Below are positions 20,614-33,650 of a DNA stretch of 64,000 nucleotides, in pieces. Location of the stretch: assembly GCA_029207755.1 (NCBI GenBank), contig JARCOQ010000003.1:41994144-42058143 (forward strand), read 5' to 3'. Every line of letters starts with the position of its first letter. The stretch's first letter is position 1. The DNA comes from Chamaea fasciata. Taxonomy: Eukaryota > Chordata > Aves > Passeriformes > Sylviidae. The notes beneath the pieces are model-generated. The model ran no database searches, was not told the DNA's origin, and saw only the letters and a program-made list of their open reading frames with translations. Position numbers and translations under genes: made by a program.

Positions 20614-23600
20614 TTCTGCTTACCATCCTTCACCTGCACCATTGTGTCTCACACTGGACAGTAAAACATTGTGCTGGAGAGGATGCCAGACAATGCACCA
20701 TGGATGCACTGAGGGAATAACACTTAGAGCCAGACATGCATATTCCTTTCTGCTTGGAAAGGGAGGAGATGCCACTCTCTTGGAACAAATTACAGTTTGT
20801 GTAGTATAAAACACACCCCTGAGTACAAACAGCGCTCAGCCTCCCCTTGCTTTAATGGGCCCTTTGGTGGATCAGTTTAGCTTGCTGCCAAGAGATGATT
20901 TATGGAGAGCAATTAGGTGAAAAAGAATTAGTTCCTTTCTGTTCTGCTATTTTTCACAGCAGTGCTGGGAGGAAAGCTTTCTTTTTCAGAACATATATTC
21001 CCATGTTTATTTCCCATAATTGCATCCTTGTTGATGTCTGCAGGCTCCCTGCTGAGACCATATTGTGCAAATATATGGATACTGTCCAAATGTGTGAGAA
21101 GGGGCAGGCCTGGTGCTCCAAACGTGGCTATCATTTTGACCAAACTTTAGGTTTGCAGAACAGAGTCCAAGTTACTCACGTCAGCTTTTTCTACAGCTGG
21201 TGAGAAGATTGAAATCCCCAGAAAGTGACTCACTGTGTACTCATCCTTAAGATCCCTCTGGAGATGACTGTGTCTTTCATTTGCCTCTAGACAGACTCTC
21301 GTGGACCATCTTAGGGTAGATGCCCAGATTAAATGCATACAGTTGAGTGAGAGGAACCCCACACAAGGGCTTAAGGCAGGTAAAAGGAGTTTCAGTGCCA
21401 ACACAAGCCCGGGGATGTGAAGTACCCAAAATCTCATATTCAGCCAGCAGCAAAACTAGGAACTTTATCTGCAACACCTTTGTGTGGGCCAAGGCAGATT
21501 TTCATACATCAGAGTAACACGTTGACTGGGGAAGGAGAAGTTCAGTGCCCTAGACATACAGACTGCACACCTGCTATGTCCCAGGGAGACTAACCATGTA
21601 TCACTTCAGGAAATTTCTTCATTTCAGAGTTCAGCTGCGGATGAAAATGTGTGGGCTGAGCTCTGTTGGGTGCTTGTCCTGCTGCAGGGGAATCCATGCT
21701 AATTCTCTCCTATGTGAACATTCTGGTGTCCAGTAAGAAAATTTTCATTCCATAGCTTTTCTCCCAGAGGGCAGGGACAACCTTTCCCTCTCCTCACCCT
21801 GCTGCTTCATGTCGTGACACTGCAGGAAAATTCATGTCTCTGAGATTTCAGCCTTGGTGTCAAGGCACTGAAAGTACACAGGAGAGATGGTGTCTGGGGA
21901 GTGCGGGTGGAAAAAAGAGGAATGAGCAGAAAACACTTATAAAATGTCGCAGTTCTCATGAAAATACAATACCTTGCCCAACATGTTAAGAATCATGGTG
22001 TCATCTCTTGAAGGGCAGAAACAAACAAATCTATGTATCACCTATGTGCTTACCCCACTCCAGACTTCTACAAGGACTAAGCAGTTTTGCTCTTTTACCA
22101 TGAAAACCCCTCCTGAAAGCAGTGAAGAGCATTTCTCCCCTTAGATGACTTGTTATTCCTGCCACTTGGCGCTCTCTGCAGATTTTCAGGGTGGGAGGAA
22201 AATGCAACATGTCCTGTGGTAATCCCTTATGGACAGACACCAGCAACACAATCCTGCTTGCTCAGGAGAGTGGTGAGCAGGATTTGAGCCACTGACCTAG
22301 AACACCTTTGCTCCTTAGGTGTCCTGGCTCAGTGAGTAAAAGCAGAGTGTATTTTAACACTCCCTGGAACAGCAGGTGAACACAGATGACAAGAGGCTGC
22401 AACACCAGTCTGTGCACATTTCCATTTGGCATGCTGTCGCAGCAGACATTTTGTGACATTTAAGCAACACAAGACAGTACTAATACCAAAGTCTTGTCAC
22501 ACTGAGTAATAAAATTCTCCCTCCAGGATTCCACTGTCTCAGAAACTTTGCGTTTGCAGCCCACTGGGCCTCTCCCAGCAGGAGTGATAGTGCAGGTCTG
22601 TCCTTGGTCTGTGCAGGCAGTGAGTGAGTGAGTGAGTGCCTGCCAGTGTGTGAAAGCGCTGCTGGCCGAGAGAGAGCTGTCAGATCGAATGCAATTAATT
22701 TCTGGTGGGACTGCTCTGGACACCATTAGGCTCCTGAAGACTGCAGAGATCTCTCTACAAGCCACATGACCAAGCAAGATTTCAAGGTGACAGCATAACA
22801 GCATGAGTGATGCACAGGCTGGCAACATATGTTAGAGCTGAATAACATTTTCTCCAGGTACTGTCATTAAATGCTTGTTCCTGAAACATCAGGAGTTTTA
22901 TCCGTTATCTTCAGCCATGGGAACAAAGCACTCAGGGAGTGTGAACACTGCAATTACAGCTGCCTCCTGCCGAGCCACAATGCTCATCCCACAACACCAA
23001 CATAGGGGGCCGGATGGAAATTGTGCAGAAGAAGCAGTGGCTCTGGCAGAGGGTGAGCATCCTTGGCCAAGAGCAGAGTCTCAGGCACACTTACTGCTAA
23101 CAGGAACAGTGTCATTTCTGTCTGCTCTTGGGTCAGACTTGCTTGGACTTCTTATTTTCTTTGAAAAAGTAGAACATCCGATTTGGTTTTCTGTGGTTTG
23201 AACAGTTTTTACTCTACAAGAGACTCTTATTCACTTTGCAGTATAATTCATGGGATAGAAGGTGACACAAAGGCTTGATGTAGGAAACTACAGTTTCCAC
23301 TTCGTGGCCTCCTTGCTTAGCATCATGCTACAGCTCTGGCTTTCACCCTGCTGTTCAGCATTTGGCATGTTCTTTTCCTGAGTCTCACTTATGTAATTCC
23401 TTCCCCATAAACATCAGCTAGACTCTGGTCATTCAGGATTTAAAGTTGGTTATTCAAATGACAGCAGCCTGACTAAGTCTTTTATAACACTGTTGTCATT
23501 AAACCTCCTGCTCTGTCAACAATTTAACATTGGAGGGTTTTATCCATAGCCTTTGGCCTGACCGACCCCATGTTCTCCAGTGTTTGTTGCCTGCTGGCTA

Positions 23601-25740
23601 AGCCCCTTCAGTGTCATCTGACCTTCTCTAAGGGACCGGTTTAGGCTGGAATATTTCATTTTTGTGCTCTTTCTCCAGGGGTTTGAGAGAAATGATTGGT
23701 TTTGTCTAGGTTCCTTTGTTGTTACCCCTCTATTTGCAAAGATTTAAGGGGAGATGTAATGTGGACTGAGGTACCACCTGTGAAACTCAGCAGCTCTCTG
23801 TCCTTCCTCCTCCAGATCTGTATGAAATTACATAAAAAAAATCTTTGTTCTGTCTCTGAGATTAGTCTCATTTTGTACTGCCTGGCACCCTCTGAACCTT
23901 GCCTTGATTTGAATCCAAATGCCACAGTCACAGTCACATGAAACCATGCTGTTTCTGATACTTTCCATTACTTTGGCTCAGTGCAGTGCATGGACTTCTG
24001 CCCACAGTGGCTTGCAGCCTGGCAGGCTTTGCACGTGCTCCTGCACACATCTTTGCTAACTGGGGACATCTTCTATTGCTCCTGCAACAGCTGAGACTGG
24101 ATAAAATTAAGCCTAGCTTGGGGCTGTTTCTTTAAGGAATTTTGTCTTGTCTTCTGGCAATAAAGTAATACACACTTTCTCTGGAGAAGACATGGCTTGC
24201 TACAGAGGGTCTGGGGTATTCTTCTCTCCTACATTTCCAGGCAGAAATGAGGCAAAGGGAAGGAAGGTGAAAAAGGACAGCTTTAGGGGTTCTGCAAGCC
24301 AGCTGAAGACTGGAAAGCCCTGCAAAATGTTGTGGACAGCCTAGTGAAAAAGGCTAGAGAGCAATGAGAAGAAGGGTACAGAAAACCAAGGGGAGGGTTT
24401 TTAGGAAGTGCCGTTGGAAAAAATTGCTGATTAAAGGAAAAAAAAACACCTTGGAGGAATTGCAGCATATCAAAGTCTCATTCAAGGGAGGATCCTAAAA
24501 TAACGGTGAATGTAAGAAGTCTGGTCTCTTTCACTGTGCTGTGCAAAAGCAGTAGGTTCTTCTCCTAGAGAGGCATCAGTCCCCAGAGTGGTCTCAGGAC
24601 TAAATGTGTGTTCACACCACCTGCAGCTGTGCCCTCACTGCCCACTGCTGTGGCTGGCTATGAAATGCTGGTGTGGCCCAGCCCCTCTGCAGGGCCGAGG
24701 GCAGGGAGTGCTGAACTGTCACCCGGAGGGGAGTGACCCCCTGAGGTGGCTCACCCACCACAGCCACCTTGCCCAGGTTACCCTGATGCTGACAGCACTG
24801 CAGTGCCAGGCGGCAGCTCTGCTCTGCCCGTCCTCTTTTTGTTTGGCCTCTCTGACGGGCTACCACCCCTTTTACACACCCAAAAATGTGAAACATCTTT
24901 TTGTGTGCATGGGTAAGTAAGGACAACATTATCTGTGCTGGCAGCTGAAGTATCATCATTAGACAGCCATCTAAGTGCTTTACCCAGCCAAACAGGACAG
25001 CTTTCTGAGCTGTTGTTCCAGGCTTTTGTCAGAGCTGAGCACACAATGCTGCATTAATTCATCACTTCGGGGGAGCAGCAGTTTTAAAAACAAAAGAGGG
25101 CTTTTAAGATTATTTTTATTCTTTTTCTTAAGACTGTGAAACACCAAGTGGCAGTATGGGAGAGGAGCCAAGCTGCAGTATGTCTTCAGCTCCCTGAGTC
25201 AGAGGCAGTCCCTAAGGGACCTCAGCTTTTCCTGGGAGTAATAGAATAGCTCCATGAGCACTCACTGATTTTTTTTTCTTTAATGAGAGGAGTTATGGTT
25301 TTCAAAGGCTTTCATCAGGTTTTGTTGCCAGAAGGCAATCCTAATCCTTTTTTCGTCATGAATATTCTGGGCTCAATAATACTGTTCCTCAGATTTATCC
25401 CTCAAGCAGTAAGCTAAATTGTTATTTCATGTTTTTCCAGTTAAAAGAGAAAAGGTAGAAAAATAAAGTAAAGTAAAAATAAAAATGCCCAGAATTGCAG
25501 CATTTAAGCCTTTGCTTAAAGATCATCCAGCAAAAACAAAAGAACAGGAAGTTCTGATCTGCCTGGAGATTGACTTTTGCCACTCTATTGAAACCCAAGA
25601 AACTTTAAGTTACGAGCTCTTTCATTATTTCCTGTAAAAAAAAATTTTTAAAAAATAACTGGATATAAATTTAACTTTCCCCTCCTCTTGCCTCCAGAAT
25701 GACTGGTTTACCAAAGGGCAGTAAAGTAATGACATTTCCA
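20614..25740. other. Intergenic region between CAPN9 and AGT, left part
   Basis: No gene or RNA recognised. One small hairpin-like motif (22613-22643) has 7-bp inverted arms gcaggca/tgcctgc around a GTGA tandem run. Open frames here lack any family features. Confidence 0.6.
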
Positions 25741-25744
25741 AATG

Positions 25745-26060
25745 TTCCCTGCCGGGACAGCCCCGGTGCCGGGAGCAGCGATGCGGCGGAACCTCCGCAC
25801 GGCGGCAGCTTCGGATAAGGAGACAGGGAAGGGATCTGCCGCGGTCCTGTGGCCGCGGGATCAGCGCCGGGATGATGCACACACTGCTCTCCCTTCCCGG
25901 CAGGCTCCACACCTGCCAGCGCTTCCACACCGGCGCTGCCCGGGGAAGTTGGTTCCCAATTCGGCGTGGCACGGCTGGAGCTGGTGCTGAAGGAGGGGGT
26001 GGGTCTGTTCAGCACCCCGAGCAGGGAGATCCTGCTCGGCTCCTGAAAACTGGGCAGCCC
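25745..26060. promoter_or_regulatory. Orphan CpG-rich patch, possible promoter or enhancer
   Basis: GC-rich with frequent CpG (gatgcggcggaacctccgc, gccgcggtcctgtggccgcg), in otherwise CpG-poor intergenic DNA about 4.3 kb upstream of the AGT TATA box and 6.4 kb from the CAPN9 ATG. No gene is recognised at it. Long open frames on both strands are expected from GC richness alone. The function is inferred from composition only. Confidence 0.35.
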
Positions 26061-29000
26061 CATAGCTGGCCGGCTCAGCCCCTCTGCTTTCCCGCAGGAT
26101 CCGAAAGCAGGAGAGAGTCCAGCGTAGCCAAACACTCGTTAGTCGTGCACTCCTCAACTTAACCTGAAAGCCCCGCCCTAATCTCAAATCGCAAAAGGGT
26201 CTGTAGGCTGTATTTGGAGCACTGAGAATTGCGGCTGCTGTCCCGAGGGAGTTGCAGTTTTGCCCCTGTGGGTGGCTGAGTGGGAGCTGCTGCGGCTCCA
26301 GAAGATGGAAGAGTCCCGTCATGCCTGCAGTGAGGAAGGAGCCAGTCTATTTCTCACTAATGAACTGCACAAACTGCATATGATTAAAAACACTCCTCGA
26401 GTGAGGCAGGAGACCACCACAGACAGTCTGCTCAGGGGAACACCAAACAGTGCCCAAAAGAGTGGAGTCCTGCTGCCTGCACCTATTTGCCCAGCCAGGC
26501 AGAGGAGCAGGAGGAGGGGTGGAGGTGTCACGAGAGAGGCTTGGGAAAAGATAAAGGAGAACCTGGGTTTGTGCAGAGAACACGGATATCCCATCTTCCA
26601 AAGGTCTTTCTGTGGCTATGCTTTGAATTTCCAGGCTAGGAGACAACAACTATTGTGCATAGTGCCCTGTGGACAATTTGGCTGGGGTACAAAAATTACA
26701 ACCAGAGTTTCAAAGCCTCAGTAGTGACAGGAAAGATCAGCCACCAGAAATATCACTTAGGAGATCCGTAGGGAGTAAATCACTACTGAGCTTATTGCAG
26801 CACCCTTGTAATACTGAGGGCAGCCGGATGTTTGACGGTGGAGGCTTTTGGAGCTGAATATTTTGGCATTTCCCAGACAGTGGTCACCTGGCTGCATCCC
26901 TTGCTCAGCTTGGGTAACAGCTTGAAGACTTCAGTGGCTGACCCAGCTGGCAAATACAGGGACAGTGCAAAATCCCTCCCTGACACAAAGGCATCTACCA
27001 GAGTTCTGATAACAAAGCTGGCACCAGCTCGCTAAGGCAGGCATTTTGCTGTGCTGGTGCTGCCATCCCTGCTGCTCTGCCTTATCCACAGGACTGTATG
27101 CAGATAGAGTGTGATCGAAAAGGTAAACACACTGGTCTGGGAGTAGAGAAACCTGGATGTTTGTCCTTGAGATGTTGCCAACTTTTTGCATGACTGAAGG
27201 TGATTCATGTCACCTCTTTATGACCACTTTCACGCCCAGGACAGGCTGCTCTGTCCTGGCTGCTTTGGTCTGGGATTGTCGATTGCTCCTCACAGGCTCA
27301 GCATGTGCCACAGGAAAGGACCCAAAATCAACTATATGTTGCTGTGACTGTTAGACTGCAAAGTATTTTGAGATCCTCAGGGAAGGAGGTTTCCTCTGCC
27401 CATGCACACAGTGGGCCCACAGTCATGCCTCTGTGTGCGTGTGCAGGCTGTTGAAAGATCATTCTTAAAATGCTCTTAAAAACTGCATCTTCCACTGAGA
27501 CAGATAAAAAATAGGGCTACAAAAATTCGAAGCAATCTTTACCATCAGTGTCTGCAAACACAAGCTGTGACAAACCAAATGTAATTTTAGGCTGGAATAT
27601 TAACAATATTAACAAAAGCTTCCTTGAGAAGCTGAAAGAGACAGCAAGATGGTGATGCTCCCCCCTCCAACAGGGAGGATTTGTGGCACTGCCAGGGCAA
27701 GAGCAGGCCAGGCAGCTGGTTCAGCCAGGGCACCTCTCCTGTGGAGAGGGAGCACTGTGCCCCACCAGCCTGTCCACCTGAGTCAGCTGTAAGGCTGCCC
27801 ACTCATCATGTGCATTTTGGCATCATCCAGGCTTTTTCCCTCCACCCCAGCACAAGAATGGCACACGTGATCCTTGGGGTTTATGGGAGCCAAGTTACCA
27901 AGTTTTCCATTGCTCCTTGCTGTGAGAACTCATGGCACAAGTGGGATAATCCCTCTCTTTCATCATCTGTACTTTGAATGTTATTATTGAAAAGCATTTT
28001 TGCAATCCTCTTTACACAAAAAATTGGGCAAGCTGAGTACATCCCTCATGCTCACCAGAAGCTTTCACAGAAAAGTGGTTCCAGCCAGCATGGGCAGAGG
28101 TCAGGCATACAGAGAAAACACAGGAAAAATCACATGCAAAACTATTTCTGTTTTATTAAAACAGCTAAAAAACTATTACTTTGCACTGCCTTTCCCCACC
28201 AGAGACAGCAAAAATCAACAAATAAAATCAGGCCCATGGCAGATGACCATAATTCTTCCAGATTGGGGAGAAAAAAATGGTTTATTGAATTAGAGAAACT
28301 TGCCTGACACATTGCCAGAGTGGTACTCCTTTCCTACTTATTCACTCTGGAAAAAGTCTCCAAATACTACGTGTGCAGCTGAAGTTAGAACAGAGCCCAT
28401 AGGTCTGGCAGGAGACAGAGACACATTTTAGACCCCAATGCAGTAACTCTGCTCCAGTTAGTAAATGTACCCTGATTAAAACAGAAAAAAATCCTGAAAT
28501 ATGGCTGATGTTAATTAATATTAGGAGCCTACTCACAGTTTTTGAAAATTGCTCATTTTTTCCAGGGTTTATGTTGATTTTGAAGAGATAGCAGCATGTT
28601 CCTAAATGCTCTGTGCACAGAACAATGCTGAGGCTGAGGGTTGGGTTTGCTGAGTGCAGTGTTTCATTAGTATAGCTCTACTGAAAGAGTGTTTTCAGTC
28701 TGTGCTGCAAAATGAGCCAGCATAAGCTGGCCTCAGATCAGACATCTCTATTTCCACAGTAAGTTGAAGACAATCCCTTGGAGAGAAGCATGAGGGATGC
28801 TGGAACAAGCAAAATTCATGACAGCTGTCTGTCTGGGGCTTTCTTGAGTTAGCAATCACACCTGGACAATCATGTTCTGCAGAGGCCAATGACCCCGCCC
28901 TCTGTTATTCCATTTAATCTCTTTTTGGACCAAGACCTTTGGTCTCTGCAGCATCCTGTGGCAGTCTCCTGCGGTTCAAGCATGCAAAAGGATTCTTCCC

Positions 29001-30338
29001 TTATATTTGTTGCCTGATAATTTTATTGGGAATCCACTGATTCAGGCAATATTACAGAAGAGTGATTCAAGGTTTTCTGTTCACCTTCAGCTTTTTATGT
29101 TCATACTTCTCATACTAGTGGATTCTCTTCCAGCTTGAAATGTCTTGGTCTCTGTAGGCACTCTACTGCTCTACAAAGTTTTTTCCTGGATGTCTCACAA
29201 ACAATCATTCTTCCATTCCATCCTTACAACCCACTGCCACACCTGGGGTGACCACTGCAGCAGCTGATGAAGCAATAGTCCCCAATCTTCCTTTTGTCAG
29301 ATCTTCCCACACAGGCATTCCCTTTTGCCTTTCCTCCCTGTCCTTTTCCCAGTGCCTGTTTGCCCTCCCCATTTGGAGCCTTGTTAAGACTCCAGGCTGT
29401 GTTCCGTTACCAAAACAGATGAGAGAGGGAACATCGTGAATGTTGATGGGATGTAGAGGTTCATGATTACCAATGTCAACTCACAGGCTGCATAAGCAAA
29501 CTCTTTGTGGCCTATTTCTCACTCAAGATACTTTTAGGCTTAATAAAAGAAACCCTCAAATTTGGTAATGAATTATATATGCCATGTACATGCTATTATG
29601 CTTAAATTAGCCATACATTAATTCCTAATCTATGTATGTCAGACACGCCAACTCAAATTAGGAAGATGTCATGTGAAAGTCTGTGGTCTGAGCCTGTGAG
29701 CAGAGTAATTTATTATCCCTCCTCCAGGTCTGCCGCCTCACAGGAGACAAGAGCATCATCACAGGAGTACGCCTGGCCCTTTGAGTTCAGGTCCCAGAGC
29801 AAAATTTGGGAAAGCTGGGAAACAAATGGAAGAGAATAAAATATTTACTATTGTTTCTACACAAAGTGCTGAATTTTATGCAGCTTTTCCCAGAACAATA
29901 TAGATCAATGAAAATGCTTTTTGACAAAGTGGAGATGCGATGTTCTTCGGCAAAAGAATATCTGCCTGGTCGATCAGTCAAAATTCTAGCTTGGACTAAA
30001 ACATTCTCCCATTCAAGGCTGAATTACATGCTACTGTCTCTAGGGTTAGTGTTCCTCTGCCAGGGTTAAAATTTCTGAACGCTTTTTGGAAGTATTTGCA
30101 TGAAGAAGTGCTGGAGCACCATCGCAGAGAAATTTTTCATGGGGCAGGGGAGTGCTTCCACATTAGAACTTGAGAACAGTGAGGCTGACCAGGAGACCTG
30201 ATCCCAGGATGGCTGCAAGGAAACCCATAACTGCAGCACCAGTGTTTTTCCACCCCTCTTTGCTCCCTCTCAGCAGCTACCATGAATAACAAGCAGGAAA
30301 AACAGAGGCAGGTTTTGAAGAGAAATGAGGGCAGCAGT
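26061..30338. other. Intergenic region upstream of AGT
   Basis: No coding exon, RNA or mobile element recognised. By analogy with other angiotensinogen genes, distal liver-type enhancers may lie in the last kilobase. I could not identify individual factor sites with confidence. Confidence 0.5.
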
Positions 30339-30356
30339 GGGGGGGAGGGGGGCGGG
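30339..30356 (+). promoter_or_regulatory. AGT: G-run/GC-box element of AGT promoter
   Basis: Seven Gs, A, six Gs, C and GGG, ending 21 bp before the TATA box. It contains an Sp1/KLF-type GGGGCGGG core and is dense enough for a G-quadruplex. Confidence 0.6.
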
Positions 30357-30377
30357 CCCGGCTTATGCAAGAGTGGG

Positions 30378-30385
30378 TATAAAAG
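30378..30385 (+). promoter_or_regulatory. AGT: AGT TATA box
   Basis: TATAAAAG, preceded by the G-run/GC box and followed about 25-30 bp downstream by the expected start site (about 30405-30412). A TATA promoter about 5.6 kb before the coding exon, joined through a 5'UTR intron, is the normal angiotensinogen arrangement. Confidence 0.75.
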
Positions 30386-30405
30386 GGGCAGCCGAGCACC
30401 CCTCC

Positions 30406-30458
30406 AAAATCGGAGAGTGGGGCAAAAGGAGAGCACACACCTCACCGCTGAAGAACAG
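30406..30458 (+). other. AGT: AGT non-coding exon 1 (5'UTR), approximate start
   Basis: A short leader from the predicted start site to a GT donor at 30459 (aagaacag|gtttga). It contains no ATG. Other species also have a short non-coding first exon of AGT. The donor is sub-optimal and the start is estimated from TATA spacing. Confidence 0.5.
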
Positions 30459-31789
30459 GTTTGAGAGGTCTGTGTTTCTTTGTACCTTTACTGTGGCTGT
30501 TGCAGGGAGACGTTCATTAGAAAACGTGTGGGCCACAGGCTTGTTTTGTATAAGGGATGCTTGTAGAGCGGCCTTGCTTTTGCCTTCTTGGGTTCCTCGT
30601 TGCCAGAAAACTTTTTGCCCAAGTTCTGTGGCACAGCTCTCTTCAAGGGGCAAAATCCTTGGGCACCAGAGCTGAAGGGTAGGATAGAGGCTCTACTCTC
30701 TGAAGTCAAAGCTCTATCTTTAAGCACACTCTCATTCCTAAAACCATGGCAACCCAGCAAAAAAAGCCTGACAACAGAGTCCACATATAGTAATTGGAAT
30801 AATGCTCAGGCACTCCTGTTTAAAAATGTCTCAGAAGTAAAATGAAAGACTATCTGTAATTAAGTACTACTAGGATAAAATATGTTGCAGGTGTGGCAGG
30901 ATATGTTCTTCCTAATCTGAAACCTTCTTTAGAAGAAACTGTTAGAAGATAAAAGACAAAGATCTAAGAAGTGTGCTGGTGTGTGATGCATCTTAATAGG
31001 GGAATATTAATTAACTGAGCCCAAGTGACTGGCAAATGAGGGAGGGATCTGTGTCTGAGCTTTGTAGCAGCGCATGAACACAAGGTGAAATCAAAGGTTC
31101 TCCCTCATTACTGGGGCCAGCCAAATTCCCGGTGGCCTGAAGCAGGAGGAGGACTGTGGTGAAAACAGGACATTGAGCGTTACCTGGTGAAACTTCTTTT
31201 TCTGGAGAGAGCTAGGTATTTTAATTTGATTACTTTATTAATGTGGGGGCAAGGGTGGGGGCCAAAAGATAGACTTCTGTGTTCCTCAAAGACACTGACC
31301 ATTTTTTTATTGACAGAAAACAATAGAACTGAGTGCACAAACACCAAAAGACACCCTAGGATCAACTTGGCCAAAAACCCCGAGAATACTCAAGTAAATT
31401 GAACTTTCTTTATGTGTCAGAGCCACCAGACTAGCATGTTAGATTTGTTGTTCAGGTGACTCCTGCTCCTCCTCTTCTTCAGGGCTGCCTGCTTAATGCT
31501 GGTACCACAGCAAAAGGAGACCAACAGCTGCAGCATGGCTTGGTCATGACCTTCAGGGGAGCTGGAAGCAGGAGATACACAAACAACAACGTTGTCTGGA
31601 TGCTACAGAACAAAGGCATAATGATTTAAGGAAAAAAAAGTACAGTGGGTGAGGGGTTTGTGATTGCCTCTTTCAGTGTTTATTGTCCACAGCAAACATG
31701 TAAGTCTGAGAGCGGTACTGTATGTTATTAGCATTGCTTGTAGCTTATAAGCCAAAGCCAGTAATTTTTAATATTTTTATTCTTACTTT

Positions 31790-31826
31790 AATAAGGATAA
31801 AAATATCCTTATTTTTAATAAGGATA
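31790..31826. repeat. Hairpin plus direct repeat of AATAAGGATA
   Basis: AATAAGGATA, a 4-nt spacer, its exact reverse complement TATCCTTATT, then a second direct copy at 31817-31826. The stem is AT-rich and could extrude as a cruciform. No known element was recognised. Confidence 0.8.
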
Positions 31827-33404
31827 CTTTTCAGAGTTTTATGGAATACAAGGTGCCCTTCCATGGAACAGTTTTCATTTGTGTGTCCTTGATACAGAGA
31901 GTACTGGGATGGGTTTTCTTTTTACCTGTGTTCAAGCTCATCTCAGGGGACACAGCAGAGCAGCTGTAGCTCATAGGCTCGGCGTGGTCTGGCCATTTGT
32001 GTGCACTGCTGGTGCCTGCCTAGTGCCTCAGGTAGACCCATATGGGTGGTGGTGCAGGAGATACAGATTTGGGCTGTGCTCACATCCCACCCACAGCTCC
32101 ACTGGCATCTAAGGACCAGTTAGCTCCTCTGGTCTTCCTGTGGGAGGCAGTCTCCAGGGTAGAGGGGAAAGAAGGGGGATTGCAACCTGAAAACTAATTT
32201 AATCTCTTAGCATTAGCTGGGCAATATGCATTTTTCATCCTTCTCCCTTTGCCTGTATTCTTTGCTAGGCTAGAAGCATTTTAAAGCTGTCTGGAGATGG
32301 TACAAATGCTTAGGGATTGTTCTGTGGGCAGATGCTTCCTCAGCTGAGATGCTCAGGCAGCAAGAGGACAAAATACCTTGAGTGTTTCAAGCTGTTTGTT
32401 TAAGCCTTTCAGTGCAGGAGAGCATGTTATACAAGCCTGGGCTCAGAACCATTTTGGACCTCATTAGAGTGAGGGTAATCAGATTGTTTAAATGAAAAGC
32501 AGGACTGCAGAGACAGAAATTTCTCATCTCTTTGGCATTAGGCACCTGGCATACAGCCCTTGGGCTGGCAGGACTCAGCTGTCCCTGTCTCCACCTTCAT
32601 CTCCACCAGCCCCAGCTGCCCAGGGACACTGAAAACGTTGCCCTCTCCCAGCTCTCTCCTTGAACCCAACATGTAACTGCACACTGCAGTACAAATCATC
32701 CCTGACTGCCCCTCTAAAATCGAAATACAGACGATAAATCAGCCCTATCCTTGTTTGAACCATGGGATTTTAAATACTAAGAATAGCAGGGGCACTGAAC
32801 AACACTCAGTTTAACCAATTGCATTGCCCCTGGTTTGATTCGCTGTTTATTTGCTTAAAGAGGAAGAAAGGGCACACCAAAATTGAGAGACTGTTTCAAA
32901 AGCAGCAGAAAGATCTGCAAATCCCAAGCCCTTTTCCCAAACAGGACTTGGGAAGCTGAGACTGGAAGGGATGAAATCTTTGTGATCCAGATCTGGCAAT
33001 CTCGCCTGTCTGGCTTTCATCTTCTCCATTTCAACATGTTTTGTTCAGGAGGAGAAAGAACAAAGCCTTGACATTCTGAACAGTTCAAGAGGGAAAGAAG
33101 GGGTAAAAATTGAGAGCTTAATCGCTTTATTCTGCAGTAGTATACATGCCTCACACACTCCTGGGTCCTCAGGCTACAAGGTAGAGATTAAAGGCAATTT
33201 ATCTGTGAAGACAAAAATCTGATCCAACTGTACGACAAATATAAGTACAAAGGAATCTGCATTCCTTTCAGTCTGGCAAGAAATGATGTCCTATAATCAG
33301 TTATTCTGCATAGTAAAACGCCTGTGTCTCCCTCGGTAAATGTGTAACTGCGGGCTACACAGGTGCGCTGGGTCTGGCTAAAGGTTATGTATCCACCCTG
33401 GAAC

Positions 33405-33650
33405 TTTCTATGCAGCTGGTGTTAAGCCGGGCTCAGGTTTCATTGGGCCCGACCTGGCCTGAGGTAGCTTCTCTCGGCCCCCAGGCTGTGATGTAAAGCA
33501 GCTTTGCGCAATGCCGCCGCAGCGCTCCTGTAGAAAGGGCAGAATTCCACCGGCAGTCCCGGGGGGAGAGGTGTTCTGAGGAGCTCGCCTGGGGGACAAT
33601 AGCATAGGAGGGGCGACACCTCCAGCACAGAGGCGAGTAAGCGCTCTTAC
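33405..33650 (+). promoter_or_regulatory. CpG-rich patch inside AGT 5'UTR intron
   Basis: About 14 CpGs in 240 bp, with ggcccgacctgg, gcgcaatgccgccgcagcgc and cccgggggg. It ends near a donor-like GA|gtaagc at 33637. It could be an internal enhancer or an alternative first exon of AGT. Inferred from composition only. Confidence 0.35.

Noticed and set aside
25671..26322. Overlapping ORFs of about 150 codons on both strands
   Set aside because: They fall on the CpG-rich patch, where GC content depletes stops. No family motifs or splice context.
30325..30675. 116-codon plus-strand ORF over the AGT promoter
   Set aside because: It spans the G-run, TATA box and predicted leader exon donor and has no family features.
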